NCBI GenBank assembly: GCA_947499145.1 | Contig: CANMNB010000008.1 | Coordinates: forward strand, 62,001-126,000 | DNA length: 64,000 bases | Reading direction: 5' to 3' | From: an uncultured Arachnia sp. | GTDB taxonomy: Bacteria; Actinomycetota; Actinomycetes; Propionibacteriales; Propionibacteriaceae | In this document: positions 28,678 through 40,735 of the stretch, in pieces | Layout: every line of letters starts with the position of its first letter | Numbering within the stretch: the stretch's first letter is position 1 | Position numbers and translations under genes: made by a program | The notes under the pieces: model-generated | Seen by the model: the letters and a program-made list of their open reading frames with translations, nothing else | What the model was told of the DNA's origin: nothing | Databases searched by the model: none

Positions 28678-30942
28678 ATGAAGTTCACCGACGGCTACTG
28701 GCAGCTGCTCCCCGGCGTCGAGGTCCTGAGGCCGCGCGACGTCTCGGAGATCGAGGTGCTGGACGACTCGCTCGTGGTGCACGCCCCGACGCGCGTGATC
28801 ACCTCCCGTGGCGACACGCTGAACTGTCCCCAGCTCACCATCACCTTCGATTCCCCGGCCGAGGGCGTCGTCGGCGTCACCATCGAGCACTGGGACCAGC
28901 CGGTGGCCACGCCGGCCTTCGAGCTCGCGTCGGGCGACGTCGACGTCCGCACGCGTCGGCTCGATGACGGCGCCGAGCTGGTCTCGGGCGAGCTCACCGT
29001 GCGGGTGCGGCGGTCTCGTCCGTGGCAGGTGGACTTCCTGCACGGGGATCGGGTGCTGACGTCGTCGACCGAGCGGTCGGTGGGGGCGGTGACCATGCCG
29101 GACGGCTCGCGCCACGTGAAGGAGCAGCTGCGGATCTCGCCCGGAGAGCACCTGTACGGCCTGGGCGAGCGCTTCGGGCCGCTGGCGAAGAACGGCCAGA
29201 GTGTCGACATCTGGAACGCCGACGGCGGCACGTCCAGCGAGCAGGCGTACAAAAACGTCCCCTTCTACCTGAGCGACCGCGGCTACGGCGTTGTCGTCGA
29301 CTCCCCGGACAAGGTGTCCTACGAGCTCGCCAGCGAGTCCGTCTCCCGCGCGCAGTTCTCCGTCCCCGGGCACCGGCTGCGCTACCTCATCATCGACGGC
29401 CCCACCCCGGCCGACGTCCTGCGCCGCTACACCGCGCTGACCGGTCGCCCCGCCCGCGTGCCTGCCTGGAGCTACGGCCTGTGGCTGTCGACGAGCTTCA
29501 CCACCGACTACGACGAGGCCACGGTCAGCTCGTTCATCGACGGGATGGCCGAGCGCGACCTGCCGCTGTCGGTGTTCCACTTCGACTGCTTCTGGATGCG
29601 CGGCTTCCACTGGACCGACTTCGAGTGGGACCCCGCAACCTTCCCGGACCCGGCGGGCATGCTGCGGCGGCTGAAGGAGAAGGGGTTGCGGATCTGTGTG
29701 TGGATCAACCCGTACATCGCCCGCCGCTCCGCGCTGTTCGAGGAGGGCAAGGAGCGCGGCTACCTGGTCCGCTGGCCCGACGGCTCGGTGTGGCAGTGGG
29801 ACATGTGGCAGGCCGGGATGGCACTGGTGGACTTCACCAACCCCGACGCGAGGGCTTGGTACGAGGGCTACCTCCACCGCCTGCTGGACGAGGGCGTCGA
29901 CTGCTTCAAGACCGACTTCGGCGAGCGGATCCCCACCGACGTCGTCTGGCACGACGGCTCGGACCCCCAGCGGATGCACAACTACTACACCCACCTGTAC
30001 AACAAGTCGGTCTTCGACGTCCTCGTCGAGCGCCGTGGTGAGGGCGAGGCCGTCCTGTTCGCCCGCTCCGCCACGGCGGGTGGCCAGCAGTTCCCCGTCC
30101 ATTGGGGCGGCGACTGCGAGTCCACCTTCGACGCGATGGCCGAGACGCTGCGCGGCGGGCTGAGCCTGGCGGCGTCGGGCTTCGGCTTCTGGAGCCACGA
30201 CATCGGCGGCTTCGAGGGCACCCCCGACCCGGCCGTGTTCAAGCGCTGGCTGGCGTTCGGGCTGCTGTCGTCGCACAGCCGGCTCCACGGGTCGAACTCC
30301 TACCGGGTGCCGTGGGCCTTCGACGAGGAGGCGGTGGCCGTCACGCGGCGGTTCACGAAGCTGAAGCTCTCGCTGATGCCCTACCTGGGCGCGATGGCGG
30401 AGCGGGCCCACACCGAGGGCCTCCCCTTGATGCGGCCGATGTTCCTCGAGTTCCCCGACGATCCCGCGACCGCCGGGGTGGAGCTGCAGTACATGCTGGG
30501 CGACGACCTGCTGGTCGCGCCGGTGTTCACCGCCGACGGGGACGTCACCTACTACGTGCCCGAGGGGACGTGGACCAGCGTCCTCGACGGCCGCACGGTG
30601 GCGGGGCCCCGCTGGGTGCGTGAGCAGCACGGCTTCGACTCGGTCCCGCTGCTCGCTCGGCCGGGAGCGGTGGTGGCGCGTGGCGCGGTGACGGACCGAC
30701 CGGATTACGACTGGGCCGACGGCGTCACCCTGGAGGTCTACGCCCCGTACGACGGGCTGGAGCGACGCGTCGTCGTGCCGCGCCCGGACGGTAGCGAGGC
30801 GGTGTTCGACGTCGCCGTCGCGGGTGGGGAACTGGTGGTCCGCGCTGCGGGTGCGCCCCACGGCTGGGGGGTTCGAGTTGTCGGCGGCGCGGAGGCCCGG
30901 GGCGACGGCGACGAGCTGCGGATGTCGTCGCTCCCCGAGTAG
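28678..30942 (+). CDS. GH31 alpha-xylosidase (YicI-like)
   Basis: A 754-residue GH31 enzyme aligned in length and motifs with YicI alpha-xylosidase: nucleophile Asp413 in CFKTDFGERIP, acid/base Asp479 in WGGDCEST, and LWLSTSFTTDYDE at the start of the barrel. It would remove alpha-1,6-xylose from xyloglucan-type oligosaccharides (isoprimeverose units), giving xylose for XylA/XylB. It is cytoplasmic. As the last gene of the GH95-GH42-GH31 block, it is followed by a REP cluster. Confidence 0.92.
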   Translation: MKFTDGYWQLLPGVEVLRPRDVSEIEVLDDSLVVHAPTRVITSRGDTLNCPQLTITFDSPAEGVVGVTIEHWDQPVATPAFELASGDVDVRTRRLDDGAELVSGELTVRVRRSRPWQVDFLHGDRVLTSSTERSVGAVTMPDGSRHVKEQLRISPGEHLYGLGERFGPLAKNGQSVDIWNADGGTSSEQAYKNVPFYLSDRGYGVVVDSPDKVSYELASESVSRAQFSVPGHRLRYLIIDGPTPADVLRRYTALTGRPARVPAWSYGLWLSTSFTTDYDEATVSSFIDGMAERDLPLSVFHFDCFWMRGFHWTDFEWDPATFPDPAGMLRRLKEKGLRICVWINPYIARRSALFEEGKERGYLVRWPDGSVWQWDMWQAGMALVDFTNPDARAWYEGYLHRLLDEGVDCFKTDFGERIPTDVVWHDGSDPQRMHNYYTHLYNKSVFDVLVERRGEGEAVLFARSATAGGQQFPVHWGGDCESTFDAMAETLRGGLSLAASGFGFWSHDIGGFEGTPDPAVFKRWLAFGLLSSHSRLHGSNSYRVPWAFDEEAVAVTRRFTKLKLSLMPYLGAMAERAHTEGLPLMRPMFLEFPDDPATAGVELQYMLGDDLLVAPVFTADGDVTYYVPEGTWTSVLDGRTVAGPRWVREQHGFDSVPLLARPGAVVARGAVTDRPDYDWADGVTLEVYAPYDGLERRVVVPRPDGSEAVFDVAVAGGELVVRAAGAPHGWGVRVVGGAEARGDGDELRMSSLPE

Positions 30943-30969
30943 GGCGCCTCCCACTCATCGAGACAACGG

Positions 30970-31098
30970 TCCCCGAGTAGGCCGCGAAGCGGCCGTGTCG
31001 AGGGGTCGGTATGGAACGCCTCGACACGCCGCCTCCGGCGGCTACTCGGCGAGCGTAGGGCCTCGACACGCCGCCTTCGGCGGCTACTCGGCGAGCGT
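30970..31098. repeat. Cluster of three REP-like palindromes (cluster C)
   Basis: Copy 30970-31005 is on the plus strand with outer arms CCCC/GGGG and inner stem GGCCGC/GCGGCC. Copies 31017-31055 and 31060-31098 are inverted, with CGCC/GGCG outer arms and CCGCC/GGCGG stems around TCC or TTC. The cluster fills the gap between convergent GH31 and purL. Confidence 0.85.
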
Positions 31099-31110
31099 TG
31101 CTGGCGAGCG

Positions 31111-33366
<2,256 letters not shown>

Positions 33367-33376
33367 GGGGCCCAAT

Positions 33377-34228
33377 CTACCGGTTGTCGGCCGGACGCTG
33401 GTTCGCGCGTTCGGCCCGGGCCAACTCCAGCGTGCGCAGGATCCGCGGGGCGGTGATGATGAGGATGCCGCCCAGCATGTTGAGCGGGATCACCCAGGCG
33501 AACCAGACCAGCCATTCCAGGAACGGGATCGACGAACCCGCGTGCCAGGCGGCGAAGACGATCACCGAATTGAGCGCCCCGTGCAGCATGCCGAGGCCGA
33601 CGACGAGCAGACCGCCCATCAGCGAGATGATGAACGTCACGAGGTCCTCCGACGTGCTCTGCGCCATCCGGGTGGACAGGGTGATACTGCTGCCGGCCAG
33701 CACGGCGAGCGCGGCCGTCTCCCAGGTGAGCCCGCCCTCGAAGTAGCCCTCGGCCGTCGCGAGGAGGTCGTCGTGGAAGCGCGGGAACGCCACCACGATC
33801 AGCCAGGTGAACAGCCAGCCGCCCGCCAGGTTGGTCACCAGCGTCACCCACCACAGCCGCCACAGCTGGCCCCAGCTGCCGTGCCCGGAGACGACGGCCT
33901 GGATGGGGACGAGGAAGTCCTCGGTGAACAGCTCGGAGTGCGCGAGCCGCAGTGCAAACAGGCCGATGCCGAACGCCATGCCGGCGAGCAGGGGCGAGCC
34001 GGTGGCCTCCTTGACCGCGAGCATCGCCATGATGCCCAGCCCGACGTCGATGCCGCCGAACAGGCCGGTGATGATGAGCCCGCGCCAGGTGCGGGTGAGG
34101 CGCTCGGCGCCCTCGACGATGGTGGCGTCGAACGCCTCGACGAGCTCGTCCTCGACGGGGTCGTCGGTCTCCCCCAGTTCCCGACGCCGATCCTCGGCCT
34201 CGGCGTCGTCGGGCTTGACGTCGTCCAT
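33377..34228 (-). CDS. Formate/nitrite transporter family channel (YfdC-like)
   Basis: 283 residues: a charged acidic N-terminal tail of about 40 residues, then six hydrophobic helices in the FNT fold ([45 protein letters not shown]). The segment [17 protein letters not shown] resembles the YfdC subgroup, whose substrate is unsettled. The FNT family moves small monovalent anions such as formate or nitrite. The start ATG overlaps the pepN stop by one base, so the two are translationally coupled. Confidence 0.85.
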   Translation of the reverse strand: MDDVKPDDAEAEDRRRELGETDDPVEDELVEAFDATIVEGAERLTRTWRGLIITGLFGGIDVGLGIMAMLAVKEATGSPLLAGMAFGIGLFALRLAHSELFTEDFLVPIQAVVSGHGSWGQLWRLWWVTLVTNLAGGWLFTWLIVVAFPRFHDDLLATAEGYFEGGLTWETAALAVLAGSSITLSTRMAQSTSEDLVTFIISLMGGLLVVGLGMLHGALNSVIVFAAWHAGSSIPFLEWLVWFAWVIPLNMLGGILIITAPRILRTLELARAERANQRPADNR

Positions 34229-36684
34229 CAGAGTTCCTGCGCCGCGGCGGCGATCCGCAGCTCGGCGTCGCGCTCGATGACCAGGCGGCGCAGGGCCCCG
34301 GGCGCGTCGGCGTGCTCGCGGAGCCACTCCCCCGAGCGCTCGAGATGGGCGACGTCGCGCGGGAACCCCTGGACGACGAGCCGCCGGGCGATCTCGATCG
34401 GCTGCTCCCGCCACACCTGCAGCAGCGTGTCGAAGTACGGCTCCGCGAACGGCTCGGTGAGCGCCGGGTCGCCGGGCGCGAACGCCCCGGCCATGAGGGC
34501 GTCGACCTCGTCGTTGCTGGGGCCGTCGACGGTGTGCGCCCGCTCCCAGGCCGCCGCCCGGAGCGCCGCGGCGGGGCGCGAGTGCCAGGCGCGGAGGTGG
34601 GCGATGCTGCCGCTGGCGGTGCGGTCGGCGGCGAGCACGGCGTCGAGGTCGGCGTCGGTGGCGCGGCCCTGGGCGGCCCGGGTCTGCCAGACCAGCCAGG
34701 TGAGGTCGTCGGAGATCTCCAGCCCGGGGAGGGGCTCGTAGAGGACCCACGCAACGTCGACGTCGGAGCGCGCGGCGGCGGCGAGGTGGGCCTTGGTCCA
34801 CTGGAGCTGCTGGTCAGAGCCGGGCTCAGCGTCGGCGGCTGCCCGGCGCGTGGTGGTGCACCAGTCCGCGAGCAGTCCTGCCCGCTCGCCGGGCGCGACG
34901 TAGTGGTCCAGCCCGTGGAGGGTGTTGGCGAGCAGCGTCGCCAGGATCCCGGGGCGGTCCTCGACGGGGGCGTGGCGGCTGGTGGCGGCGACGTAGTCGC
35001 GCATCGGGAGGCGCGCGGCGCGGACGTCGGTCCACAGCGCGCCCCAGACCACGGCGCGGGTGAGCGGTTCCAGGCCGGAGAGGTGCTGCATCACCGTCGT
35101 CCGGGAGGCCGGGTCCAGCTGGAGCCGGGCGAAGGTCTGGTCGGTGTCGTTGGGGATGACGACGTCGCCGCCCCCGGCCAGCGCGGTGCGCTCGCCCTCC
35201 ACGCGCACGCCCTCCCGTCGGTCCAGGACGAGCCGGCCACCGTCGATGCGGTAGTGGCCGACGGTGGTGGCGTGGGGACGGAAGCCGTCGCGGAGGAGGG
35301 TGTCGCCGTCGACGACGAGGGTGTCGTGCCCGCTGGTGGTGAGCCACGCGTCGCTCCAGGCGGCGAGGTCCTTGCCGCTGACATCGGCGAGGGCGGCGAG
35401 GAAGTCGGCGAGGGTGGCGGTGTCGTGGGCGTGGCGGGCGAAGTAGAGCCGGCAGCCGGCGAAGAAGTCGTCCTCGCCGACGTAGTGCACCAGCTGGGTG
35501 AGGGCGGAGGCGCCCTTGGAGTAGGTGATGCGGTCGAAGTTGTTCTTGGCGGCCTCGAGGTCGGGGATGTCGGCGACGATCGGGTGCGTGGTGGGCAGCG
35601 AGTCGGCGGCGTAGGCCCCGGCCTTGCGGCCGATGGCGAAGTTGAGCCACGCGTCGTCGAAGCCGGCGGCGCGCTGGGAGAGGAAGGCCCCCATGAACTC
35701 GGCGAAGGACTCCTTCAGCCACAGGTCGGACCACCAGCGCGGGGTCACGAGGTCGCCGAACCACATGTGGCTCATCTCGTGGAGGATCGTGTTGGAGCGG
35801 CCCTGGTACTGGGCCGCGGTGGCGCGGGAGCGGAACAGGTACTGCTCGGTGAACGTGACCAGGCCGGGGTTCTCCATGGCGCCGAGGTTGTACTCGGGGA
35901 CGAACACCTGGTCGTACTTGCCCCAGGTGTAGGGGCCGAAGACGTCGTGCAGCATCCCGAGTCCGGCCTTCGTGATGCGGAACAGCTCGTCACCGTCGAG
36001 GTGCTCGGCCAGCGAGGCCCGGCACAGCAGCGCCAGCGGCACCTCCACCTCTCCGTCGTCGGAGGTCCAGTGGTCCTCGACGCGGGCGTAGGGGCCGGCG
36101 ACGATGCAGGTGAGGTAGCTGGACAGCTGCGGCGTCGGGGCGTACTCCACGACGACGATCCCCTCCTCCGCGCGCGACCGACGCACCTCGGGCTGGTTGG
36201 TGAGCAGCTGCCACCCGTCGGGCCCGATGACGGTGAACGACCAGCGGGCCTTCATGTCCGGCTGCTCGAAGCACGGCATTACGCGACGCGCGTCGGCGGG
36301 CTCGTACTGGGTGTAGAGGTACACCTCGCCGTCGGCGGGGTCCTGGAAGCGGTGGAGGCCCTCACCGCTGCGGGAGTAGCGGCTGGCGCCCTCGATCACG
36401 ACGGTGCACTCGCTCCCGACGGGCAGGTCGCGCAGCCACACGCGGGCGCCGTCGAACTCCACGGGACGCGGCGCCCCGTCGACGAGGACCGCGGTGACGC
36501 TCTCCCCCAAGTAGTCCACCCACGTCTCCGCCTCGGCGGTCTCCAGCGTCAGGGTGGAGCGGACGGGGTAGGTGGGCTGTTCGAGGTCGCGGCAGTTGCT
36601 GAGGTCGACGGTGACCTCCTGGGTGCGGAGGTCGACGGCGTCGGCGCGGGCGGCGGTCTCGGCGAGCGTGAGGTTGGCGGACAT
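34228..36684 (-). CDS. pepN: Aminopeptidase N (M1 metallopeptidase)
   Basis: An 818-residue M1 aminopeptidase removing N-terminal residues from peptides. The substrate-recognition GAMEN sits in LGAMENPGLVTF, and the zinc motif HEMSH at 302-306 is followed by the second ligand Glu in LKESFAEF. Actinobacterial PepN length is normal. The start ATG (MSANLTLAET) has a weak AGG upstream. An alternative ATG is 9 bp earlier. It is divergent from the secreted protease gene. Confidence 0.95.
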   Translation of the reverse strand: MSANLTLAETAARADAVDLRTQEVTVDLSNCRDLEQPTYPVRSTLTLETAEAETWVDYLGESVTAVLVDGAPRPVEFDGARVWLRDLPVGSECTVVIEGASRYSRSGEGLHRFQDPADGEVYLYTQYEPADARRVMPCFEQPDMKARWSFTVIGPDGWQLLTNQPEVRRSRAEEGIVVVEYAPTPQLSSYLTCIVAGPYARVEDHWTSDDGEVEVPLALLCRASLAEHLDGDELFRITKAGLGMLHDVFGPYTWGKYDQVFVPEYNLGAMENPGLVTFTEQYLFRSRATAAQYQGRSNTILHEMSHMWFGDLVTPRWWSDLWLKESFAEFMGAFLSQRAAGFDDAWLNFAIGRKAGAYAADSLPTTHPIVADIPDLEAAKNNFDRITYSKGASALTQLVHYVGEDDFFAGCRLYFARHAHDTATLADFLAALADVSGKDLAAWSDAWLTTSGHDTLVVDGDTLLRDGFRPHATTVGHYRIDGGRLVLDRREGVRVEGERTALAGGGDVVIPNDTDQTFARLQLDPASRTTVMQHLSGLEPLTRAVVWGALWTDVRAARLPMRDYVAATSRHAPVEDRPGILATLLANTLHGLDHYVAPGERAGLLADWCTTTRRAAADAEPGSDQQLQWTKAHLAAAARSDVDVAWVLYEPLPGLEISDDLTWLVWQTRAAQGRATDADLDAVLAADRTASGSIAHLRAWHSRPAAALRAAAWERAHTVDGPSNDEVDALMAGAFAPGDPALTEPFAEPYFDTLLQVWREQPIEIARRLVVQGFPRDVAHLERSGEWLREHADAPGALRRLVIERDAELRIAAAAQEL

Positions 36685-36841
36685 GGACCTCATCCAATCA
36701 CGGCACGAAAGGACCCGCGGGGTGACCGATCGGGGACACGCCCCTGAGGGTGTAGTGCTCCGGGGGGCCAATTGATGAAAGATGTGGCGGGGCACCTCAT
36801 GGATGAGGCGTCCGTTTCCCACGACCCAGGAAGGCACCTGC

Positions 36842-39490
36842 ATGGTCCGACGATCATCCACCCGCCACCTCCGACTCGCCGCGGCGCTGTCCCTGACGGC
36901 TGCGCTCAGCCTCTCGATGACGGGCAACGCCGTCGCCGACGAGGACGACACGCTCGACGAACGCCTCGCGCCCTTCTCCGAATCCCACGTGCCCAACCGG
37001 TGGCTCGTCGAGGTCGCCGGCCCGTCCCAGGCCAAGGGCGGCAACCCGAAGGCCGCGAAGCAGGCTCAGGACAAGGTGGCCGCGGCCGCCAAGAAGGCTG
37101 GGCTCACGGTCAAGGTCGACAAGTCCTACACCAAGGCGTTCAACGGCATGGCCGTCACCGTGGACGACTCGAGGGTTTCGACGCTGGCGCAGTTGCCCGG
37201 CGTGGAGTCCGTGCACCCCGTGCTGGAGGTGGACGCCCCGACGACCATCGACGCTGAGCCGGCGATGGAGTACGCACGCGGCATGACCGGCGCCGACGTC
37301 GCCAACGACGAGCTCGGCTTCACGGGCGAGGGCGTCAAGGTGGGCGTCATCGACTCCGGCATCGACTACAACCATCCCGACTTCGGCGGCTCCGGGACGA
37401 ATGACGAGACCGCGGACTTCGGCGAGGGCCGGGTCACGTACGGCTACGACTTCGTCGGTGACGACTACGATGCCGGCAAGGACGACTCCGTGCCGCAACC
37501 CGATGCCTGGCCGGACGACTGCGGCGGCCACGGCACCCACGTCGCCGGCATCATCGGCGCCAACGGTGGGGTCACCGGCGTCGCACCGGACATCGAGCTG
37601 GGCGCCTACCGCGTCTTCGGCTGCGACGGCAGCAGCTCCTCCGACATCATCGTCGATGCCATGGAGCGCGCCTACGCAGACGGCATGGACATCATCAACA
37701 TGAGCCTCGGGGCGTCGTTCATGACGTGGCCGAGCTACCCGACGGCCCAAGCCGCGGACGCGCTCGTCGCGGCAGGCCTGACTGTGGTGGTCTCCCAGGG
37801 CAACGAGGGCCGGGCCGGAACGTTCTCCGGCGGCGCCCCCTCGGTGGCGCACAACGTGATCTCTGTCGGCTCCATCGACAACAAGCAGCTGATGGCCAGC
37901 TACGTCACAACGGATACCGGCGCGGAGGTCTTCTACATGCCGGCCACCTCAGCTCCTGCCCCGGAGCCCGGCGCCACGATGGGTCTGTTCATGGACCAGA
38001 ACTCTCCCCTCGGGTGCCCGACGACCGACTTGGCGCCCGCCCCCGAGGAGCCCACGGCACTGCTGGTCAACCGTGGCGTTTGCTCATTCCACGAGAAGGC
38101 CGCGACTGCCCAGGCCGCCGGCTACGACGCGCTCATCGTCGCCAACAACACCTCCGGCATCATCAACATGACCGTTGAGGGGCCGGTGGAGATCACCATC
38201 CCCGCGGTCTCGGTGCTCCAGACGGCCGGGCCTGTGCTAGCCGAGTCCAGCGAGGTCACCTTCTCCGAGGACCAGAAGCGCTTCCCGAACCCGACCGGCG
38301 GTTACCAGTCCGACTTCAGCAGCTACGGTCTCGCCGCTGACCTGACGCTGAAGCCTGACGTCTCGGCCCCGGGTGGCAGCATCTACTCGACCTACCCGCT
38401 GGAGGAGGGCCGGTACGCCACCATCTCGGGCACGTCCATGGCGGCTCCGCACGTGGCCGGCGCGGCGGCGCTCCTGCTGCAGGCCAAGCCGGGCCTCGAT
38501 CCGTTCGAGGTGCGGACGGCGCTGACGAACACGGCAGATCCCTTCACGTGGGGTTTCTTGCCCGAGTTCGGTCTGCCCGAGCCGGTCCATCGCCAGGGCG
38601 GCGGCCTGATCGACATCCCGCAGGCCATCGGCACCACCACCGCCGTGGAGCCCCAGAAGATCTCGCTCGGCGAGGGCGAGGCAGGCCCGGTCACCACCAC
38701 GGTCACCGTGCGGAACGACGGCGATGCCGATGTCACCTACGCACTCGACGTGGTCCACGGGGTCGCCACCTTCGGGTCCCCGGCTGCAACCGACTTCACC
38801 ATCCTGGACGCGACGGTGGAGTTCTCCGATGACACCATCACAGTGCCAGCCGGCTCCGAGGCCACCTTCACGGTCTCCATCGGTGAGGACTCCGGAGCAG
38901 ACGGTGTCATCTACGGCGGCTGGCTGACCCTGGACGGGGAGACGGAACAGCTCGTCGTTCCCTTCGCCGGCCTCTCAGGGGACTACCAAGCGCTCGTGGC
39001 CCTGGATCTGGCCGCGCTGGCTTACCTCGAGGACGGCGGTCTCTACCTGGCGGAGCCGTTCCACGAGTACTCGATGGTCGGCGAGGACTTCCCGTACGTC
39101 TACTTCAACCTCGCCTACCCCGTCCAGGCGCTGTACTTCGACATCTACCACGCCAACGAGGACGGCTCGAAGGGCAGGAAGGTGCACAGCAACTTCATCA
39201 ACTACGCCACCTTCCTCGACGAAGGCCGCTTCGCCGGTCCCGCGACGCTCGCGTGGGACGGGAGTTATCAGGGCAACAAGGGCAACTCGAAGCTCCGCCG
39301 CGTTGACAACGGCGACTACGTCCTGGAGCTCCGCGTCCTCAAGGCGCTCGGTGACCCCAGCAACCCGGACCATTGGGAGATCTGGAACACCCCGGCCTTG
39401 ACCATCGCCTATGGCGACGGGGCGGACACCTCGGCCGGCAACGGCCCGGGCGTGAAGCCCGACAAGCCTGCCAAGGGAAAGAAGAACTGA
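36842..39490 (+). CDS. Secreted subtilisin-like serine protease with PA domain
   Basis: 882 residues. The signal peptide is RRSSTRHLRLAAALSLTAAL followed by SLSMTGNAVADE. An I9-type propeptide precedes the S8 domain with Asp171 (VIDSGIDYNHPDF), His230 (GGHGTHVAG) and Ser532 (ISGTSMAAPHVAG). A PA insert (LLVNRGVCSFHEKAATAQAAGYDALIVAN) divides the catalytic domain. Two beta-rich C-terminal domains follow, ending in a Lys/Pro tail without LPXTG. It is probably an extracellular nutrient-acquisition protease. AGGAAGG precedes the ATG at 36842. Confidence 0.93.
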   Translation: MVRRSSTRHLRLAAALSLTAALSLSMTGNAVADEDDTLDERLAPFSESHVPNRWLVEVAGPSQAKGGNPKAAKQAQDKVAAAAKKAGLTVKVDKSYTKAFNGMAVTVDDSRVSTLAQLPGVESVHPVLEVDAPTTIDAEPAMEYARGMTGADVANDELGFTGEGVKVGVIDSGIDYNHPDFGGSGTNDETADFGEGRVTYGYDFVGDDYDAGKDDSVPQPDAWPDDCGGHGTHVAGIIGANGGVTGVAPDIELGAYRVFGCDGSSSSDIIVDAMERAYADGMDIINMSLGASFMTWPSYPTAQAADALVAAGLTVVVSQGNEGRAGTFSGGAPSVAHNVISVGSIDNKQLMASYVTTDTGAEVFYMPATSAPAPEPGATMGLFMDQNSPLGCPTTDLAPAPEEPTALLVNRGVCSFHEKAATAQAAGYDALIVANNTSGIINMTVEGPVEITIPAVSVLQTAGPVLAESSEVTFSEDQKRFPNPTGGYQSDFSSYGLAADLTLKPDVSAPGGSIYSTYPLEEGRYATISGTSMAAPHVAGAAALLLQAKPGLDPFEVRTALTNTADPFTWGFLPEFGLPEPVHRQGGGLIDIPQAIGTTTAVEPQKISLGEGEAGPVTTTVTVRNDGDADVTYALDVVHGVATFGSPAATDFTILDATVEFSDDTITVPAGSEATFTVSIGEDSGADGVIYGGWLTLDGETEQLVVPFAGLSGDYQALVALDLAALAYLEDGGLYLAEPFHEYSMVGEDFPYVYFNLAYPVQALYFDIYHANEDGSKGRKVHSNFINYATFLDEGRFAGPATLAWDGSYQGNKGNSKLRRVDNGDYVLELRVLKALGDPSNPDHWEIWNTPALTIAYGDGADTSAGNGPGVKPDKPAKGKKN

Positions 39491-39510
39491 TCCTTCCCTG
39501 ACCTCTGCGC

Positions 39511-39542
39511 CAGCGCCCTCGCCCTCTCCGGCGGGGGCGCTG
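39511..39542 (+). terminator. GC-rich hairpin after the subtilase gene
   Basis: CAGCGCCC (39511-39518) pairs with GGGCGCTG (39535-39542) around a CT-rich loop, 20 bp after the stop codon. No U-run follows, as is common in high-GC actinobacteria. Confidence 0.5.
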
Positions 39543-39564
39543 TCGTATGGGCGAGAGTCTGGGC

Positions 39565-39600
39565 GATCGCCGAGTAGCGACGCAGGCGCGTGTCGAGGCG
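39565..39600 (+). repeat. Single REP-like copy (D)
   Basis: CGCCGAGTAG is followed by a shortened, imperfect inner stem (GCG/CGC around ACGCAGG) and GTGTCGAGGCG. The outer CGCC/GGCG arms and core are conserved while the inner hairpin is degraded. Confidence 0.7.
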
Positions 39601-39612
39601 CCGCGCCGGGGC

Positions 39613-39679
39613 CACAATTCTGCGTATACGTGCCGATGTGCGCACATGCAGGACATCGGCACGCATGCGCAGATTTGTG
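39613..39679. repeat. Long inverted repeat (27-bp arms) between subtilase and purQ
   Basis: Arms 39613-39639 and 39653-39679 match at 24 of 27 positions around a 13-nt loop. The perfect part includes ACATCGGCACG and its complement. It is AT-richer than its surroundings and lies between convergent genes, so it could be a bidirectional terminator or a remnant of a mobile element. It is not related in sequence to the REP copies. Confidence 0.8.
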
Positions 39680-39745
39680 TCCCGATTCTGGCAGGCCCCT
39701 ACCGCCACCCTGCTCGACAACGCGGTGGGCTGGCTCGCGGGCTGA

Positions 39746-40420
39746 TCAGACGCGCGCGGAGAGGAAGTTCAGCACGGAGCTGAAGAACAGCCGGCCGTCG
39801 AGGCTGGGGCTGGTGAGGTCCTCGACGTTGTGCTCGGGGTGCGGCATGAGGCCGACGACGTTGCCGCGGGCGTTTGTGATGCCGGCGATGTCGTGGGCGG
39901 AGCCGTTGGGGTTGTCGAGGTAGCGGAACACCACCTGGTCGTTGTCCTCGAGGCGCTTGAGCGTCTCCGGATCGGCCTGGTAGTTCCCCTCCCTGTTCTT
40001 GAGCACGATCGTGATCTCCTGGCCCGGCGTGAAGTCGCAGGTCCAGACGGTGTCGATGGTCTCGACGCGCAGCCGCTCGTCGCGGCAGATGAAGTGCTGG
40101 TCGACGTTGCGGATCATGGCGCCCTCCAGGAGGTGCGCCTCGCACAGCAACTGGAAGCCGTTGCAGATGCCGAGCACGGGCATGCCCTTGTTGGCGGCAT
40201 CGATGACGGTGTCCATGATGGGGCTGAACCGGGCGATGGCGCCGCAGCGCAGGTAGTCGCCGTAGGAGAAGCCGCCGGGGAGGATGATCGCGTCGATGTC
40301 GTCGACGGAGTCGGAACCGTGCCACAGCGGGACGGCCTCGGCCCCGGCCAGGCGGACGGCGCGGAGGGCGTCGTGGTCGTCGAGGGAGCCGGGGAAGGTG
40401 ACGACACCGATCTTCGGCAT
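39746..40420 (-). CDS. purQ: Phosphoribosylformylglycinamidine synthase, glutaminase subunit PurQ
   Basis: A 224-residue class-I glutamine amidotransferase supplying ammonia to Pur[15 protein letters not shown] is near the N-terminus, the nucleophile Cys lies in [11 protein letters not shown], and the His-Glu pair in [10 protein letters not shown]. The ATG at 40420 shares bases with the purS stop (TGATG), so the genes are coupled. A GTG one codon earlier is an alternative. Confidence 0.96.
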   Translation of the reverse strand: MPKIGVVTFPGSLDDHDALRAVRLAGAEAVPLWHGSDSVDDIDAIILPGGFSYGDYLRCGAIARFSPIMDTVIDAANKGMPVLGICNGFQLLCEAHLLEGAMIRNVDQHFICRDERLRVETIDTVWTCDFTPGQEITIVLKNREGNYQADPETLKRLEDNDQVVFRYLDNPNGSAHDIAGITNARGNVVGLMPHPEHNVEDLTSPSLDGRLFFSSVLNFLSARV

Positions 40421-40659
40421 CACTCCACCACCACGTCGAAGGACTCGATGACGGTGTTGGCCAGCAGCCGCTCGGCGGCCTGCTCCACCTGCTCCAGCCG
40501 CTCGGGGGTGAGCTCACCGTCGACCTCGATCTCGAAGCGCTTGCCCTGCCGCACCGACATGCCGGCGAAGCCGAGGCGCTGCAGGGCGCCGGTGACGGCC
40601 TTGCCCTGCGGGTCCAGGATCTCGGGCTTGGGCATGACGTTGACGACGACTCGGGCCAT
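40420..40659 (-). CDS. purS: Phosphoribosylformylglycinamidine synthase subunit PurS
   Basis: A 79-residue PurS that bridges PurL and PurQ. The start [21 protein letters not shown] and the middle [12 protein letters not shown] are typical. Length is normal for the family (about 80). It is the first gene of the purSQ pair. Confidence 0.95.
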   Translation of the reverse strand: MARVVVNVMPKPEILDPQGKAVTGALQRLGFAGMSVRQGKRFEIEVDGELTPERLEQVEQAAERLLANTVIESFDVVVE

Positions 40660-40735
40660 GGCACGGATCCTAGCTGACTCGCTTGGGAAGTCAGGATCGT
40701 GGTCAGAGGCCTGACCGACGGCGCACGCTCAGCGA

